Positions 1 through 8,918 of a stretch of DNA of 64,000 nucleotides are shown piece by piece; position 1 is the stretch's first letter; the number at the start of each line of letters is the position of its first letter. The notes under the pieces were generated by a model. The model saw nothing but the letters and a program-made list of their open reading frames with translations, ran no database searches and had not been told where the DNA came from. Position numbers and translations under genes: made by a program. Source of the stretch: Desulfuromonadales bacterium. GTDB taxonomy: Bacteria > Desulfobacterota > Desulfuromonadia > Desulfuromonadales > Geopsychrobacteraceae. Location: NCBI GenBank assembly GCA_019429255.1, contig JAHYIY010000004.1:1-64000 (forward strand). Direction: 5' to 3'.

Positions 1-1518
1 ACTGCCAGGACTCAATTAGCAATGGAAATGAATAATCCAGAGATCATTAAAGAAATTTACGAAGTCTTTCCAGAAAATGTTCGTCAAGCCTTTGATACCC
101 TATTAGATTACGAAGGAAAGATTCCCTGGGCAAAATTTGCACGTGATTTTGGAGAGATCCAGGTGATGGGGTCAGCCAGGAGAGATCGTGAACGACCAGA
201 CCTTAACCCAGCGACACCAACTGAATATCTTTGGTATAGGGCTTTCATTGGACGGGCATTTTTTAGCACAGAAACAGAACCTCAGGAATTTGCTTATATT
301 CCGGAGGAAATATTCTCTTGCCTGGAACCTGCCTATATCCAGAAAAAACAAATACCTGGTCGCTCTGCCACATCCAAAGAAACGAAAGCCAATTTTCCTG
401 CTTCCGATAGAATTCTGGATGATATTTGCACTCTTCTGGCAGCGATTCGAAATGGCTTCTCGACTGACATTCTTCATGAATATTGTGATATGCCAGTTGA
501 ATTCTTAAATAAACTTCTCATTGATCTTAAATTGATTTCAGAAAAGGGGATATTAGATCCTGGTCAGGTAAGAAAATTCTTAGAGACTTCTCGTGAAAAA
601 TCATTATTGATGCTTGTCAATCATTGGATTGAAAATAAGCAATTAAACGAAATCGAATTAATGCCAGATTTTATCATTGAAGGCGTGCTTGATCGCAATC
701 ACCACAATGTCCGTCGATTTCTTCTGGATCAAATCTCCCTGGTACCAGCCGGACAATGGTGGAATCTCGAAAGTTTTGTGACCTATGTTTATCAGATCAA
801 TCCTGATTTTCAACGCCCAGCCGGAAATTATGACACGTGGTATATCAGGAAGGCTGAAACAGGTGAATACTTGCGTGGCTTTGAGCATTGGGATGCAGTT
901 GACGGTGCTTTTATTCGTTTCATGCTCACTGGACCATTCTTCTGGTTGGGATTGGTTGACCTGGCTTCCAGCGATAATGATAACGAAATCCAGGCTTTCA
1001 AATGTTCGCAATGGTATGCAGATTTATTATCCAACCATCCACCTGAACCTATCAAACCAGAAGATGTTAAACTCCTGATTGACTCATATGGAAAATTTGT
1101 TATCCCGTTGAGGTTTTCCAGGTCAATACGATATCAGATTTCCAGGTTTTGCGACTGGAATGGAAAAACCAAAGATGGGTATGCTTTTCAAATATCACCT
1201 GTTTCATTGCAGCGGGCTAAGGATCAGGGATTAAAAATCAGTCATTTTCTGAAAATTGTCCAATCTGTACTTGCCCATCCATTTCCACCCAAATTAAAGT
1301 CTGCCTTGGAAAATTGGGAGAATTTCGGAACACAGGCTCACTTCACTCAGGCAATCCTTTTACATGTTGCAGACCCAGAAGCAATCAATCAATTACAGAA
1401 CACATCAGTAAAGAAATTCATTCAAGCAGTTCTTAATCCAAATACTGTTGCTGTACTTCCAAACGGGGTCGAGCAGGTTCGAAAAACATTAATCGAAATG
1501 GGGTATTTAAGTGAATAA
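1..1518 (+). CDS. Hypothetical protein, 5' end outside the window; Chloroflexi-type helicase-associated-like
   Basis: The frame is open from base 1 (the seven codons before the first ATG at 22 read TARTQLA), so the gene probably begins upstream and the ATG is internal. It ends with TAA at 1516-1518. The visible 498 residues are soluble, with no signal peptide or membrane segment. The early part has a Trp/Tyr-Arg-rich stretch (WYRAFIGRAFF, then EFAYIPEEI) that I associate with large Anaerolineae proteins annotated as XPB/Ssl2-like helicase-associated; this is recollection of family style, not a verified match. Codons are clearly more A/T-ending than in genes right of 3.2 kb. Function is unknown. 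Next gene is kbl, 125 bp downstream on the same strand. Confidence 0.6.
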   Translation, partial: TARTQLAMEMNNPEIIKEIYEVFPENVRQAFDTLLDYEGKIPWAKFARDFGEIQVMGSARRDRERPDLNPATPTEYLWYRAFIGRAFFSTETEPQEFAYIPEEIFSCLEPAYIQKKQIPGRSATSKETKANFPASDRILDDICTLLAAIRNGFSTDILHEYCDMPVEFLNKLLIDLKLISEKGILDPGQVRKFLETSREKSLLMLVNHWIENKQLNEIELMPDFIIEGVLDRNHHNVRRFLLDQISLVPAGQWWNLESFVTYVYQINPDFQRPAGNYDTWYIRKAETGEYLRGFEHWDAVDGAFIRFMLTGPFFWLGLVDLASSDNDNEIQAFKCSQWYADLLSNHPPEPIKPEDVKLLIDSYGKFVIPLRFSRSIRYQISRFCDWNGKTKDGYAFQISPVSLQRAKDQGLKISHFLKIVQSVLAHPFPPKLKSALENWENFGTQAHFTQAILLHVADPEAINQLQNTSVKKFIQAVLNPNTVAVLPNGVEQVRKTLIEMGYLSE

Positions 1519-1643
1519 AAGAATTAATCAGCGGAAATATCAACAATATTCCATATAAAACATGTTTTTTGTAACCATGGGCTACAACATGCTTCGGATA
1601 TAATCTAATTATCAAATTTGATTTCACCTGAAAAGAGGTTTAT

Positions 1644-2825
1644 ATGTCAAATCGATTAATCTGGGCTGAAGATGAGATTCAATCCTTAAAGGATAACGGA
1701 TTATACAATCAGATACGCACCATTAGCTCCCCTCAGGGAGCCTGGTTGATTGTGGATGGAAAGAAAGTTTTAAATTTCTGTTCGAACAACTACTTAGGGC
1801 TGGCGAATCATCCAAAAATGATTGCAGCCGTTAAGAGAGTGGTAGATGAATATGGAGTTGGACCTGGTGCTGTTCGATCCATCGCTGGAACAATGGATGT
1901 ACATCTGGAATTAGAGAGCCGTCTGGCTCAATTCAAAGGTGTAGAAGCCTGTATCTCATTCCAATCTGGATTTACGGCCAATCTAGCGACCATCCCCTGC
2001 CTGGTTGGAAAAGAAGATGGCATCCTCTCAGATGAACTGAACCATGCTTCCATTATTGATGGCTGCCGGTTATCCGGTGCAACCATCATACGCTTCAAGC
2101 ACGCTGATGCCAGTGATTTGGAAACCAAGATTTTAGAAAACAAAGATCATTACCGCCGGTTATTAGCCATTACGGATGGTGTATTCAGTATGGACGGTGA
2201 TCTGGCTCCATTAGACAAGATTTACGAAGTCACCAGCAAGTACGATGTCATGTTAATGGTAGATGATGCTCACGGAGAAGGCGTGGTTGGCAAAGGTGGG
2301 CGTGGCATTGTGGATCATTTTGGCTTACATGGAAAAGTGGATATTGAGATTGGTACCATGTCCAAAGCCTTCGGGGTGATGGGAGGAATGGTCGCAGGTA
2401 ATGCAAAATTAATCGAATGGATTCGGCAACGTGGCCGACCCTTCATATTTTCCTCCGCATTAACTCCAGCAGATGTAGCCGCCTGTTTAACCGCAGTTGA
2501 TCTTCTGGAGGAATCCACTGAATTGGTTGATCGTTTATGGGAAAATGGTAATTATTTCAAAGCAGAAATGAAGAAATTAGGGTTCGATACTGGATTATCT
2601 CAAACACCGATCACACCCGTAATGTTAGGGGATGCTAAATTGGCAAAAGACTTCAGCAAAGAATTATTTAACGAAGGCGTATTCGCAATGGCGTTAGGTT
2701 TTCCAACTGTTCCCGTAGGAAAAGCCAGAATTCGGGTCATGATTTCCGCGACACACACAAAAGAGGATCTCGATCTTTGTTTGCAGGCTTTTGAACGGGT
2801 TGGGAAAAGATTAAGAGTTATCTAA
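1644..2825 (+). CDS. kbl: Glycine C-acetyltransferase (2-amino-3-ketobutyrate CoA ligase)
   Basis: A 393-residue PLP enzyme of the alpha-oxoamine synthase family. It cleaves 2-amino-3-ketobutyrate with CoA to glycine and acetyl-CoA in threonine breakdown, in the cytoplasm. Visible signatures: NNYLGL (48-53), NHASIIDG (133-140), VDDAHGEG (206-213) and the Schiff-base lysine K241 in GTMSKAFG. Length is normal for KBL. The start is supported by AGAGG a few bases upstream. Close relatives BioF (8-amino-7-oxononanoate synthase) and ALAS share the fold; the sequence looks most like KBL, but no threonine dehydrogenase gene is visible to confirm the pathway. The gene is AT-richer than the rest of the window and is followed directly by a strong terminator. 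Confidence 0.88.
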   Translation: MSNRLIWAEDEIQSLKDNGLYNQIRTISSPQGAWLIVDGKKVLNFCSNNYLGLANHPKMIAAVKRVVDEYGVGPGAVRSIAGTMDVHLELESRLAQFKGVEACISFQSGFTANLATIPCLVGKEDGILSDELNHASIIDGCRLSGATIIRFKHADASDLETKILENKDHYRRLLAITDGVFSMDGDLAPLDKIYEVTSKYDVMLMVDDAHGEGVVGKGGRGIVDHFGLHGKVDIEIGTMSKAFGVMGGMVAGNAKLIEWIRQRGRPFIFSSALTPADVAACLTAVDLLEESTELVDRLWENGNYFKAEMKKLGFDTGLSQTPITPVMLGDAKLAKDFSKELFNEGVFAMALGFPTVPVGKARIRVMISATHTKEDLDLCLQAFERVGKRLRVI

Positions 2826-2855
2826 AGAAGCAAATTCACAAATACCTATGCAATG

Positions 2856-2884
2856 AAAAACACGCCATGAGGCGTGTTTTTTTT
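2856..2884 (+). terminator. Rho-independent terminator after kbl
   Basis: An A-run, then CACGCC, loop ATGA, GGCGTG and a run of eight T. The stem is near perfect and A/T flanks on both sides would let it work in both directions. It sits 31 bases after the kbl stop. Confidence 0.9.
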
Positions 2885-3046
2885 CAGGGCGATCCTGACC
2901 TATTCCTCTTCGCTGAATGGATCATAAGCAGGGTTCGTACCTGCCCACACACACGAAGGTTGAGTCAGGAGATTACATTGTAAACCATGTGAACATCTGT
3001 GCCCCACTACGCGTGGTGGTTGATCGGGGAGATATTCAGGCGGTAA
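2885..3046. other. Anonymous junction between AT-rich left block and GC-rich remainder
   Basis: No convincing complete gene. On the minus strand a frame open across the stretch ends at a TAG at 2902-2900, with last residues WAGTNPAYDPFSEEE; this could be the C-terminus of a gene convergent with kbl, sharing the bidirectional terminator, but it has no recognisable upstream domain. On the plus strand an open frame from 2917 runs into the transporter remnant. The base composition changes from AT-rich to GC-rich through here, so a genomic island edge or an assembly join probably lies in this interval. Confidence 0.4.
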
Positions 3047-3300
3047 AATTACGTGAACCTCCAATTGAACGTCACCGCCAGCATGTTTGCAATATTGGGT
3101 TTTCGCTGATCACCTTCTTTTTTGCCGGTGGTCAGGTGTGCGGGCCGGCCATCGCCGGAATTATGGCAGAACACTATGGCAGTTTTGCTCCGGCCTTTCT
3201 TGTTGCTGCCCTGATCACAGTTGCGGCGGCAGTGTTCTGTCTGACCCTGCCACGGGCTTCTGCTTGTTCACATAAACGGCCCTATACCCCGTCAGCCTGA
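3047..3300 (+). pseudogene. C-terminal remnant of an MFS-like membrane transporter
   Basis: The last roughly 65 codons read like the final two transmembrane helices of a major facilitator protein: ITFFFAGGQVCGPAIAGIMA, then AFLVAALITVAAAVFCLTL and a short polar tail, ending with TGA at 3298-3300. The N-terminal ten or so helices are absent. Just upstream the sensible continuation (NVTASMFAILGF) lies in another frame, and the two frames meet around 3100 near TTGGGTTTT, which suggests a frameshift. It converges on the inositol-phosphatase gene and overlaps its stop by 19 bases, as an intact neighbour would. Either a decayed gene or a gene cut by a sequence join at about 2.9-3.05 kb. Confidence 0.5.
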
Positions 3301-4085
3301 TAGTACTTGCCAATCAGTGGTTGTAATTCCGCATGCACTCCGGGAAAACCGCAAACGATGATGCGATCACGGTGAGCAGAGTAGGGGCGCCCCTGTTGGT
3401 TGCTGACCTGGCAGCCGCTTTCATCGAGAAACAACAGTGCTGCCGCCACATCATAAGGCTTCAGGTCGCTCTCCCAGAATCCCTGGAGAAATCCGGCCGC
3501 TACGTAAGCAAGGTCGAGAGCTGCTGAGCCGAAACGGCGAATGCCGCGGCAGCGGTAGAGCACATCCCGGGAACAGGCGAAAAAAGGGTTGGCCAGATCA
3601 GCAGAACGGTAGGGGAAGCCGGTGCCGATGAGGGCGTGCCGGAGGGGTAGCCGGCCGGCCTGACGGCAGCGCGATCCTTGATGATGCAACCCCTGACCGC
3701 GGATAGCACTGAAGCCTTCGGCGGAGGCCGGTCGCCAGATCACCCCCAGGTCACTGCGTCCTGTCACTTCGAGGGCAACGGAAATGCAGAATTGATCGAG
3801 GCCACTGAGATAATTGGTGGTGCCGTCGATGGGGTCGATAATCCAGCGCAGTTCGGTGTTCCCTTCCTGCCCCGTTTCTTCCCCATAAAAACCGGCTTCG
3901 GGCAGAAGCTTGGCCAGCGCTTCCTTAAGCATTTCTTCTGAATGGATGTCGACCGCAGACACAAGCTCGCGCTCGTCTTTTTCCGTGCCGCTGCCCGGAC
4001 CCAACCGTCGGAATTGCTGGAGTTGATAGTCGCCAACAGCGCGGCACAGGGTAGAAACGGCAGTGAGCAGGTGGGAATTGAGCAT
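3282..4085 (-). CDS. Inositol monophosphatase family protein
   Basis: A 267-residue magnesium-dependent phosphatase of the inositol monophosphatase/SuhB family. Metal and catalytic motifs are complete: GEE (68-70), WIIDPIDGTTNY (81-92), the RRFGSAALDLAYVA segment (183-196) and the late metal aspartate in LKPYDVAA (D212). Substrate in bacteria may be inositol-1-phosphate or another sugar or nucleotide phosphate; sequence alone does not decide. The gene lies two bases downstream of the AI-2E family gene on the same strand, so they are probably cotranscribed. Its 3' end overlaps the convergent transporter remnant. Confidence 0.85.
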   Translation of the reverse strand: MLNSHLLTAVSTLCRAVGDYQLQQFRRLGPGSGTEKDERELVSAVDIHSEEMLKEALAKLLPEAGFYGEETGQEGNTELRWIIDPIDGTTNYLSGLDQFCISVALEVTGRSDLGVIWRPASAEGFSAIRGQGLHHQGSRCRQAGRLPLRHALIGTGFPYRSADLANPFFACSRDVLYRCRGIRRFGSAALDLAYVAAGFLQGFWESDLKPYDVAAALLFLDESGCQVSNQQGRPYSAHRDRIIVCGFPGVHAELQPLIGKYYQADGV

Positions 4086-4087
4086 CG

Positions 4088-5218
4088 TCAGAGCATTTTT
4101 CCGCGGCTGGAAAAGTACCGGTTATAGAGGTTGAAGGTGCGCCGATACTGGCGGATTTCGAGGATGATGATGTTGATGATGCTGGCGATGGGGACGCCGA
4201 TAATCATGCCGAGAATGCCGTAGAGTTTTCCCCCCATAATAATCGCCAGAATGACCCACAAAGGGTGTAGATTGGAAACTTTGGAGATCAGGATCGGGAT
4301 CAGGATCATGTTGTCGACAATGATCTGGGCGATGAGGATGTAAACACACAATATCCACCAGAATTGGGCGCCAACGCCCAGATCGACCAGGGCGATGGTA
4401 ATCCCCGGCAGCATGCCGAAGATCGGACCGACATAGGGTACCAGATTGGAAACCCCGGCAATCACAGCAAGAATAGGGGCGTAACGGATGTCGGTGAGGG
4501 CCAGCCCGGCCCAGACCACCAGCCCGACGATGATGGCTTCGATGATTCTGCCGCGGATGAAATTGGATAGCTGCCAGCTGACGTGGGCGTAGATATCCAG
4601 TACCATTTCAAAGTAGCGATTGGGGGTGAGTGAAATCAGGCCGCGCATGATCCGCCTGCTGTCGCGCAGAAAAAAGAAGGAGAACAGCGGCACCAGAATC
4701 AGCAGGCTGCCGATACGCATGGCCGAGCGCGGGGTTTGTACCAGAATGGCCCCGATCAGCGTCTGGGAGAAGTTGCGCAAGTGATCGCCGAGGTTGTAGT
4801 GGGCAATAAAGGGGAAATGTTTTTGCGCCAGTTCGAGCCATTCGGTCAGGTAGACGATGGCAAAGCTGATATAACGCGGCACATCGGCTTTGAGCGCCTG
4901 TAACATGCCGCGCCAGTTGGGTGGTCCGATGAGCAGCAGCAGTGAGGTTATTGCCGCGGAAATCAGCAGATAGATGATAAAAATGGCGAGGGTACGGTGG
5001 ACCCCGCGGTTTTCAATCAGACGCACCAATGGATCGAGCATAAAGGCGACGATCATGGCGAGCAGAATCGGCAGAAACAAGCCGGAAGTTGCCGTCTGTA
5101 ACAGGGTAGTAAAGGTGGTGGCGGACGAATAGATGGCAATCCCGGACGCGATCGCTGTGGTCAGCACCAGGTAGATAACCGCCACCTGGGCGCGACTCAA
5201 GCCCGTGGAGTCACTCAT
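4088..5218 (-). CDS. AI-2E family transporter (PerM/TqsA-like membrane protein)
   Basis: A 376-residue integral membrane protein with about eight hydrophobic helices and the family's conserved C-terminal half: NLVPYVGPIFGMLPG and the late GGKLYGILGMIIGVPIA segment. Members export small molecules such as autoinducer-2 or act as proton-driven antiporters; the substrate here is unknown. I place the start at the ATG at 5218 rather than the upstream in-frame ATG at 5296, because this gives an ATGAGTGA overlap with the stop of the cyclic-nucleotide-binding gene, a usual translational-coupling arrangement, and removes an unrelated 26-residue extension lying inside that gene. Confidence 0.85.
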   Translation of the reverse strand: MSDSTGLSRAQVAVIYLVLTTAIASGIAIYSSATTFTTLLQTATSGLFLPILLAMIVAFMLDPLVRLIENRGVHRTLAIFIIYLLISAAITSLLLLIGPPNWRGMLQALKADVPRYISFAIVYLTEWLELAQKHFPFIAHYNLGDHLRNFSQTLIGAILVQTPRSAMRIGSLLILVPLFSFFFLRDSRRIMRGLISLTPNRYFEMVLDIYAHVSWQLSNFIRGRIIEAIIVGLVVWAGLALTDIRYAPILAVIAGVSNLVPYVGPIFGMLPGITIALVDLGVGAQFWWILCVYILIAQIIVDNMILIPILISKVSNLHPLWVILAIIMGGKLYGILGMIIGVPIASIINIIILEIRQYRRTFNLYNRYFSSRGKML

Positions 5219-5744
5219 GGTGGTGTTCCTGAGAATCCCTGGTTGTGGATTGCAGTAGTTCAAGCTGTTGACTGCACTGAAGCAGTCGATCGGCAAGGAC
5301 GCGGTTTAAACCAAACAGGATCTTTGCTGTTGGTGCCGGATGGCGCAGGGTTGCTTCGAGAATATCGGAACGGAACAGCCCTACCAGAGATGTTGCCGTG
5401 GTCGCCCGAGCCGCTGCGGTACGGGGACGGTTACCGGTAAGGGCGACCTCGCCAAAAAAGTCGCCGGGTTCGAGGATCGCCTGTTCATGCTCTTTGCCCT
5501 CGCTGTCAACCGTGAATATCTGTACCTGACCGGAGCGGATGACGTACATTCCCGAGCCGATATCACCCGTCGAAAAGATCATCTCATCGGCGACATAGTT
5601 ACGCAGATGAACAATCTTTTCAAGTAATGCCAGTTCGCGCCGGCCGAGTTTGGCGAACATCGGAATCTGACTTAAGAAATAGGCCAGGGTCTGCTTACCG
5701 GCCTGATTGCGGAAGATATTTTGCCAGAGAGGGTTTGGATTCAT
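5211..5744 (-). CDS. Cyclic nucleotide-binding domain protein
   Basis: About 177 residues holding one cNMP-binding beta-roll: FSTGDIGSGMYVIRSGQVQI, then the PGDFFGEVALTGNRPRTAAA phosphate-binding cassette with its conserved Gly-Glu and Arg. There is no helix-turn-helix after the beta-roll, so it is not a complete CRP-type activator; it may regulate a partner protein, perhaps the membrane protein encoded by the overlapping downstream gene. ATG codons at 5744, 5774 and 5825 are in frame; I prefer 5744 because homology-like sequence begins just after it, but no strong ribosome site decides. Confidence 0.75.
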   Translation of the reverse strand: MNPNPLWQNIFRNQAGKQTLAYFLSQIPMFAKLGRRELALLEKIVHLRNYVADEMIFSTGDIGSGMYVIRSGQVQIFTVDSEGKEHEQAILEPGDFFGEVALTGNRPRTAAARATTATSLVGLFRSDILEATLRHPAPTAKILFGLNRVLADRLLQCSQQLELLQSTTRDSQEHHHE

Positions 5745-5977
5745 GGGTCGTCCCGGAGTATAATGTGTCCCCATGAAGGCGGATAATAACTGCTGATACA
5801 ACGGCATAGCATAATATGCCAGCAAGCTGCGCCAGTGCCAGAGAAATTGAGCTTTTAGCTGGTTTGAAACGGTTGTCGCGGCAACGCCGGCCTGGGGACA
5901 AACAGCGAAAAGCCGCAGCCCCTTTTCGTCTGGCGAAAAGAGGCTGTGGCCGGCATAGATCTAAAGGCGATGAGAAT

Positions 5978-6148
5978 TCAGTTGTTCTCTTCCAGCAAGG
6001 CTTCAATGTCAGGAACGCAGCCACCACAGCCGGTGCCGGCGCTGGTGGCATCCTGAACTTCCTCAACGCTGGTGAGGTTTTGTTCCTTGATGGCCTTGAC
6101 AATGGTGTCACGATCGACGTTCATACAGTGGCAAATGGTTTCAGACAT
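5978..6148 (-). CDS. Small BFD-like [2Fe-2S] ferredoxin domain protein
   Basis: A 56-residue protein consisting only of a bacterioferritin-associated-ferredoxin-like fold. Cysteines C6 and C8 (ICHC) and C41 and C44 (GCGGC) match the family's CxC...CxxC iron-sulfur ligand pattern. AAGGAG lies just upstream of the ATG at 6148, which rules out the longer upstream reading. Such proteins act in iron mobilisation from bacterioferritin or as small electron carriers; the partner is not evident. It is transcribed alone, with the 233-bp gap downstream holding no gene I can support. Confidence 0.85.
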   Translation of the reverse strand: MSETICHCMNVDRDTIVKAIKEQNLTSVEEVQDATSAGTGCGGCVPDIEALLEENN

Positions 6149-6246
6149 AAGGGTCTCCTTTGGTGGATGGTTTGATTGATCGGGGTGATTATACTCCTTT
6201 GGGAGCAGACTTGCCAATTACCGTGAGCATTTATTACAAAAAAAAC

Positions 6247-6407
6247 GTAACGGTTGATCACCGGATCTTCGGATCCTATGTCAAGGGACGCGATTGTTTC
6301 TCGTTGGGTCATCCATGACCGCTTGTTGTCGCCGTCCATGGCGACAAACACCCTTGCCCCAGGAGCCAAAGGCCCTGCGCAAGGATAGTGCTGAATAGTT
6401 ACAAAAA
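6247..6407 (+). repeat. Dispersed intergenic repeat, copy 1 (long form)
   Basis: Core reads ACCGGATCTTCGGATCCTAT, TGTCAAGGGACGC, TCATCCATGACCGC, then the palindrome GTCGCCGTCCATGGCGAC, and ends GCTGAATAGTTACAAAA. Ends form imperfect inverted repeats (GTAAC...GTTAC with partial GATCACC/GTGCTGAATA pairing). It carries the extra segment CGATTGTTTCTCGTTGGG absent from copies 3 and 4. It lies between two minus-strand genes and ends seven bases from the stop of the split-barrel gene. Same family as 19568-19727, 58388-58548 and 62246-62406. Confidence 0.9.
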
Positions 6408-6414
6408 ACATCGT

Positions 6415-6813
6415 TTAGTTGCTGAACCGGCGTTCCTGTGCGCCAATCAAGGCAAGTGATTTGTCGACGTTGAAGCGAATCAGGTGCTTCGGGCCTTTCT
6501 CCTGGTCTTGTTCCGGTGTCAAGCTTGTACGGGTCATCTGCCGGGCCAGTTGCGGGTCGTCTATCTCGGCGACTTTGTGCAGATATAATCGGGTTCCCTG
6601 GTAACCACCACCGGACTCTATGAAGAGGTAGGTGGCGTGCGGGTTGGCGCAGATATTCTGATAGGTCAGCCGCTCCCGCATCAAAAATACTACTGAGCCG
6701 TCAACCATTACGGTGGGCCGGGCATAGATGGCGCTGGTGACATTGCCCTGTCTGTCGGCGGTTGATAAAATACCGATTCCCTGGGTGCTGGTGAAATAAT
6801 CGTTGAGGGTCAT
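6415..6813 (-). CDS. Pyridoxamine 5'-phosphate oxidase family protein (FMN split barrel)
   Basis: 132 residues with the flavin-binding split-barrel pattern: LSTADRQGNVTSAIYARP, VVFLMRERLTYQNICANPHA and YLFIE, followed by GTRLYLHKVAEI. Proteins of this size bind FMN or haem and usually act as small flavin reductases or general stress proteins rather than the true PdxH, which is longer. CCAGGAGCC precedes the ATG at 6813. Single gene on the minus strand, divergent from uvrC; a dispersed repeat begins immediately after its stop. Confidence 0.82.
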   Translation of the reverse strand: MTLNDYFTSTQGIGILSTADRQGNVTSAIYARPTVMVDGSVVFLMRERLTYQNICANPHATYLFIESGGGYQGTRLYLHKVAEIDDPQLARQMTRTSLTPEQDQEKGPKHLIRFNVDKSLALIGAQERRFSN

Positions 6814-6964
6814 GGTCGGCTCCTGGTTCTTTTATGGGTATTTATTTTTGTCCACGACAAAAACATAACACACTTAATACTATGAATTGTATAGCCTGGA
6901 TAGATATTTTTCAGTGACCTGTGGATGTCAACATCCCTTTTGCTGGCAAAAACCGAGTGAACAG

Positions 6965-8797
6965 ATGTTTGTCCCGGATTTAAAAAATTATCCTCAGTCT
7001 CCCGGCGTGTATCAGATGCTTGCTGCCGATGGGACGATTCTTTATATCGGTAAAGCGCGGCGTCTGCGTTCACGCCTGCGCTGCTACTTTTCGGCACAGG
7101 GAGACGGTCGTCAGCAGATCCCCTTGCTGATGAAAAAGGTCGAGCGCATCGAGGTGATCATCACCGACACGGAAAAAGAGGCCCTGCTGCTGGAAAACAC
7201 CCTGATCAAGCAACATCGGCCACGCTACAATATCGACTTGCGTGACGACAAAACCTACGTTTCGGTACGTATTGACCTGCGCGAGGAGTTTCCGATCATG
7301 CAGGTGGTGCGGCAGGTAAAAAATGACGGTGCCCACTATTTTGGCCCTTATTCGTCAGCGGCGGCGATCCGCGAAACCTTAAGACAGATTTACCGCATTT
7401 TCCCCTTGCGGCACGCTCCGATAGAGCGCTGCCGCCGGCGTGGGCGCCCCTGCCTCTTTTATCAGATCGGTCAATGCAGTGCTCCCTGTCACGGCAAGAT
7501 CAGCCGCGAAGACTATCGGTCCCTGGTCGACGGGGTCATTCAGTTGCTGGAGGGGCGGGAATCAGAGGTGATCGCATCGTTAAAGCTGCAGATGGATACC
7601 GCAGCTAAAGCGATGAAATACGAACAGGCAGGCCTGGTGCGCGATCAGATCCGCCTGATTCAGCAAAGTGTTGAAAAACAGAAAGTAAGCGACCATGGTG
7701 GCGGCGATCAGGATGTGATTGGTCTGCATCAGGATGGTGGCGAAGTCGAAGTCACCCTGCTCTTTGTGCGCAACGGCAAACTGATCGGTCGCCGTAGTTT
7801 TCTGCTTGAGTGGGTGCTGGACTTGCCCGAGTTATTGCACGGCTTTCTCCTCGATTTTTATGCCCGTGATGTGATTATCCCCGATCAACTGATTCTTCCC
7901 TTTCCCCTGGAAAGCGCTGCGCTGCTGGCTGAATGGTTGAGTGAACAACGTGGCAAAAAGGTACATCTGCTGGCGCCTGAGCGCGGTGAGAAGAAACGTC
8001 TGCGTGAGCTGGCGCAGCGCAACGCCGAGGAGTCCTATCGCCAGCGTGGTCAGCGCAAGCAAGCGCGGCAAAATCTGCTGGACGAACTGCGGGAACGGCT
8101 GCAGCTTCCGCGCTTTCCCCGGCGCATTGAATGTTTCGATATTTCCCATGTTCAGGGGGATTTGGCCGTTGGCAGTATGGTGGTGTTTATTGATGGCGAA
8201 CCCGTCAAGCAGGAGTATCGCCGTTACCGGATCAAAACGGTGATCGGGGCAGATGATTATGCCTCGTTGAGCGAGGTCCTGCAGCGCCGGCTTAAGCCTG
8301 GTGTCGAGGACGACTGCCTGCCGGATATGATTCTGATTGATGGGGGCAAGGGGCAGCTTGGTGTCCTGGTAGAGGTGATCGCCCGTCTTGGGTTGACTGG
8401 CCGGATCGGTACGGTGGGCATTGCCAAGAGCCGGGTGTTGGCGAATGTCAAAGGCAAAGTGGTAGAACGTTCCGAAGAACGGTTTTTTCTGCCCGGCCGA
8501 AAAAATCCGGTGACCTTTCGCCAAGGCTCTGCCGCGGCGTTTTTGCTGGAACGTCTGCGTGACGAAGCCCATCGTTTCGCTGTCAGCTTTCATCGTACCC
8601 TGCGCGGCAAGCAGGGGTTGCGCTCCAGTCTTGATCAGATTCCCGGCATCGGTCCGGCGCGCCGCAGGGCGTTGCTGAAACATTTCGGTAGCCTCAAGCG
8701 TTTGCGTGAGGCGGGAGCGGACGAGATTCAACAGGTTCCCGGCTTTTCTAACGCGCGGGCACAGCAACTTGTTGCGGCACTGAAAGACCAGCACTAG
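6965..8797 (+). CDS. uvrC: Excinuclease ABC subunit C
   Basis: The dual-incision nuclease of UvrABC nucleotide excision repair, 610 residues from the ATG at 6965. Order of parts: GIY-YIG nuclease (SPGVYQM and ILYIGKARRL, residues 12-34), a four-cysteine cluster (C156, C163, C171, C175, in the spacing now known to hold a 4Fe-4S cluster in UvrC), UVR motif binding UvrB (about 203-238), RNase-H-like nuclease domain (CFDISHVQG onward), and tandem helix-hairpin-helix (QIPGIGPARR, QQVPGF). Upstream in-frame ATG at 6887 would add 26 unrelated residues and is rejected. No ribosome site is strong. Confidence 0.95.
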   Translation: MFVPDLKNYPQSPGVYQMLAADGTILYIGKARRLRSRLRCYFSAQGDGRQQIPLLMKKVERIEVIITDTEKEALLLENTLIKQHRPRYNIDLRDDKTYVSVRIDLREEFPIMQVVRQVKNDGAHYFGPYSSAAAIRETLRQIYRIFPLRHAPIERCRRRGRPCLFYQIGQCSAPCHGKISREDYRSLVDGVIQLLEGRESEVIASLKLQMDTAAKAMKYEQAGLVRDQIRLIQQSVEKQKVSDHGGGDQDVIGLHQDGGEVEVTLLFVRNGKLIGRRSFLLEWVLDLPELLHGFLLDFYARDVIIPDQLILPFPLESAALLAEWLSEQRGKKVHLLAPERGEKKRLRELAQRNAEESYRQRGQRKQARQNLLDELRERLQLPRFPRRIECFDISHVQGDLAVGSMVVFIDGEPVKQEYRRYRIKTVIGADDYASLSEVLQRRLKPGVEDDCLPDMILIDGGKGQLGVLVEVIARLGLTGRIGTVGIAKSRVLANVKGKVVERSEERFFLPGRKNPVTFRQGSAAAFLLERLRDEAHRFAVSFHRTLRGKQGLRSSLDQIPGIGPARRRALLKHFGSLKRLREAGADEIQQVPGFSNARAQQLVAALKDQH

Positions 8798-8854
8798 AAA
8801 CACTTTTCCGGATATGCAGCGGTCACTTTTCGTCGTGACGGTGTCAACAACCAC

Positions 8855-8886
8855 AAAAAAACCCTCCACCTGGTCACGGTGGAGGG
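8855..8886 (-). terminator. Rho-independent terminator of the lipoprotein gene
   Basis: Nine-base perfect stem CCCTCCACC / GGTGGAGGG with a seven-base loop; read on the minus strand it is followed by seven T. It lies 33 bases after the stop of the lipoprotein gene. On the plus strand there is no T-run, so it is not a clear terminator for uvrC. Confidence 0.85.
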
Positions 8887-8918
8887 CTGATGATAGAGCC
8901 TGATGGTGGGTCTGCCGG

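Noticed and set aside
5826-6111. Open frames in the gap between the cNMP-binding gene and the BFD-like ferredoxin
   Set aside because: Translations are low-complexity, overlap the ferredoxin gene and lack ribosome sites.
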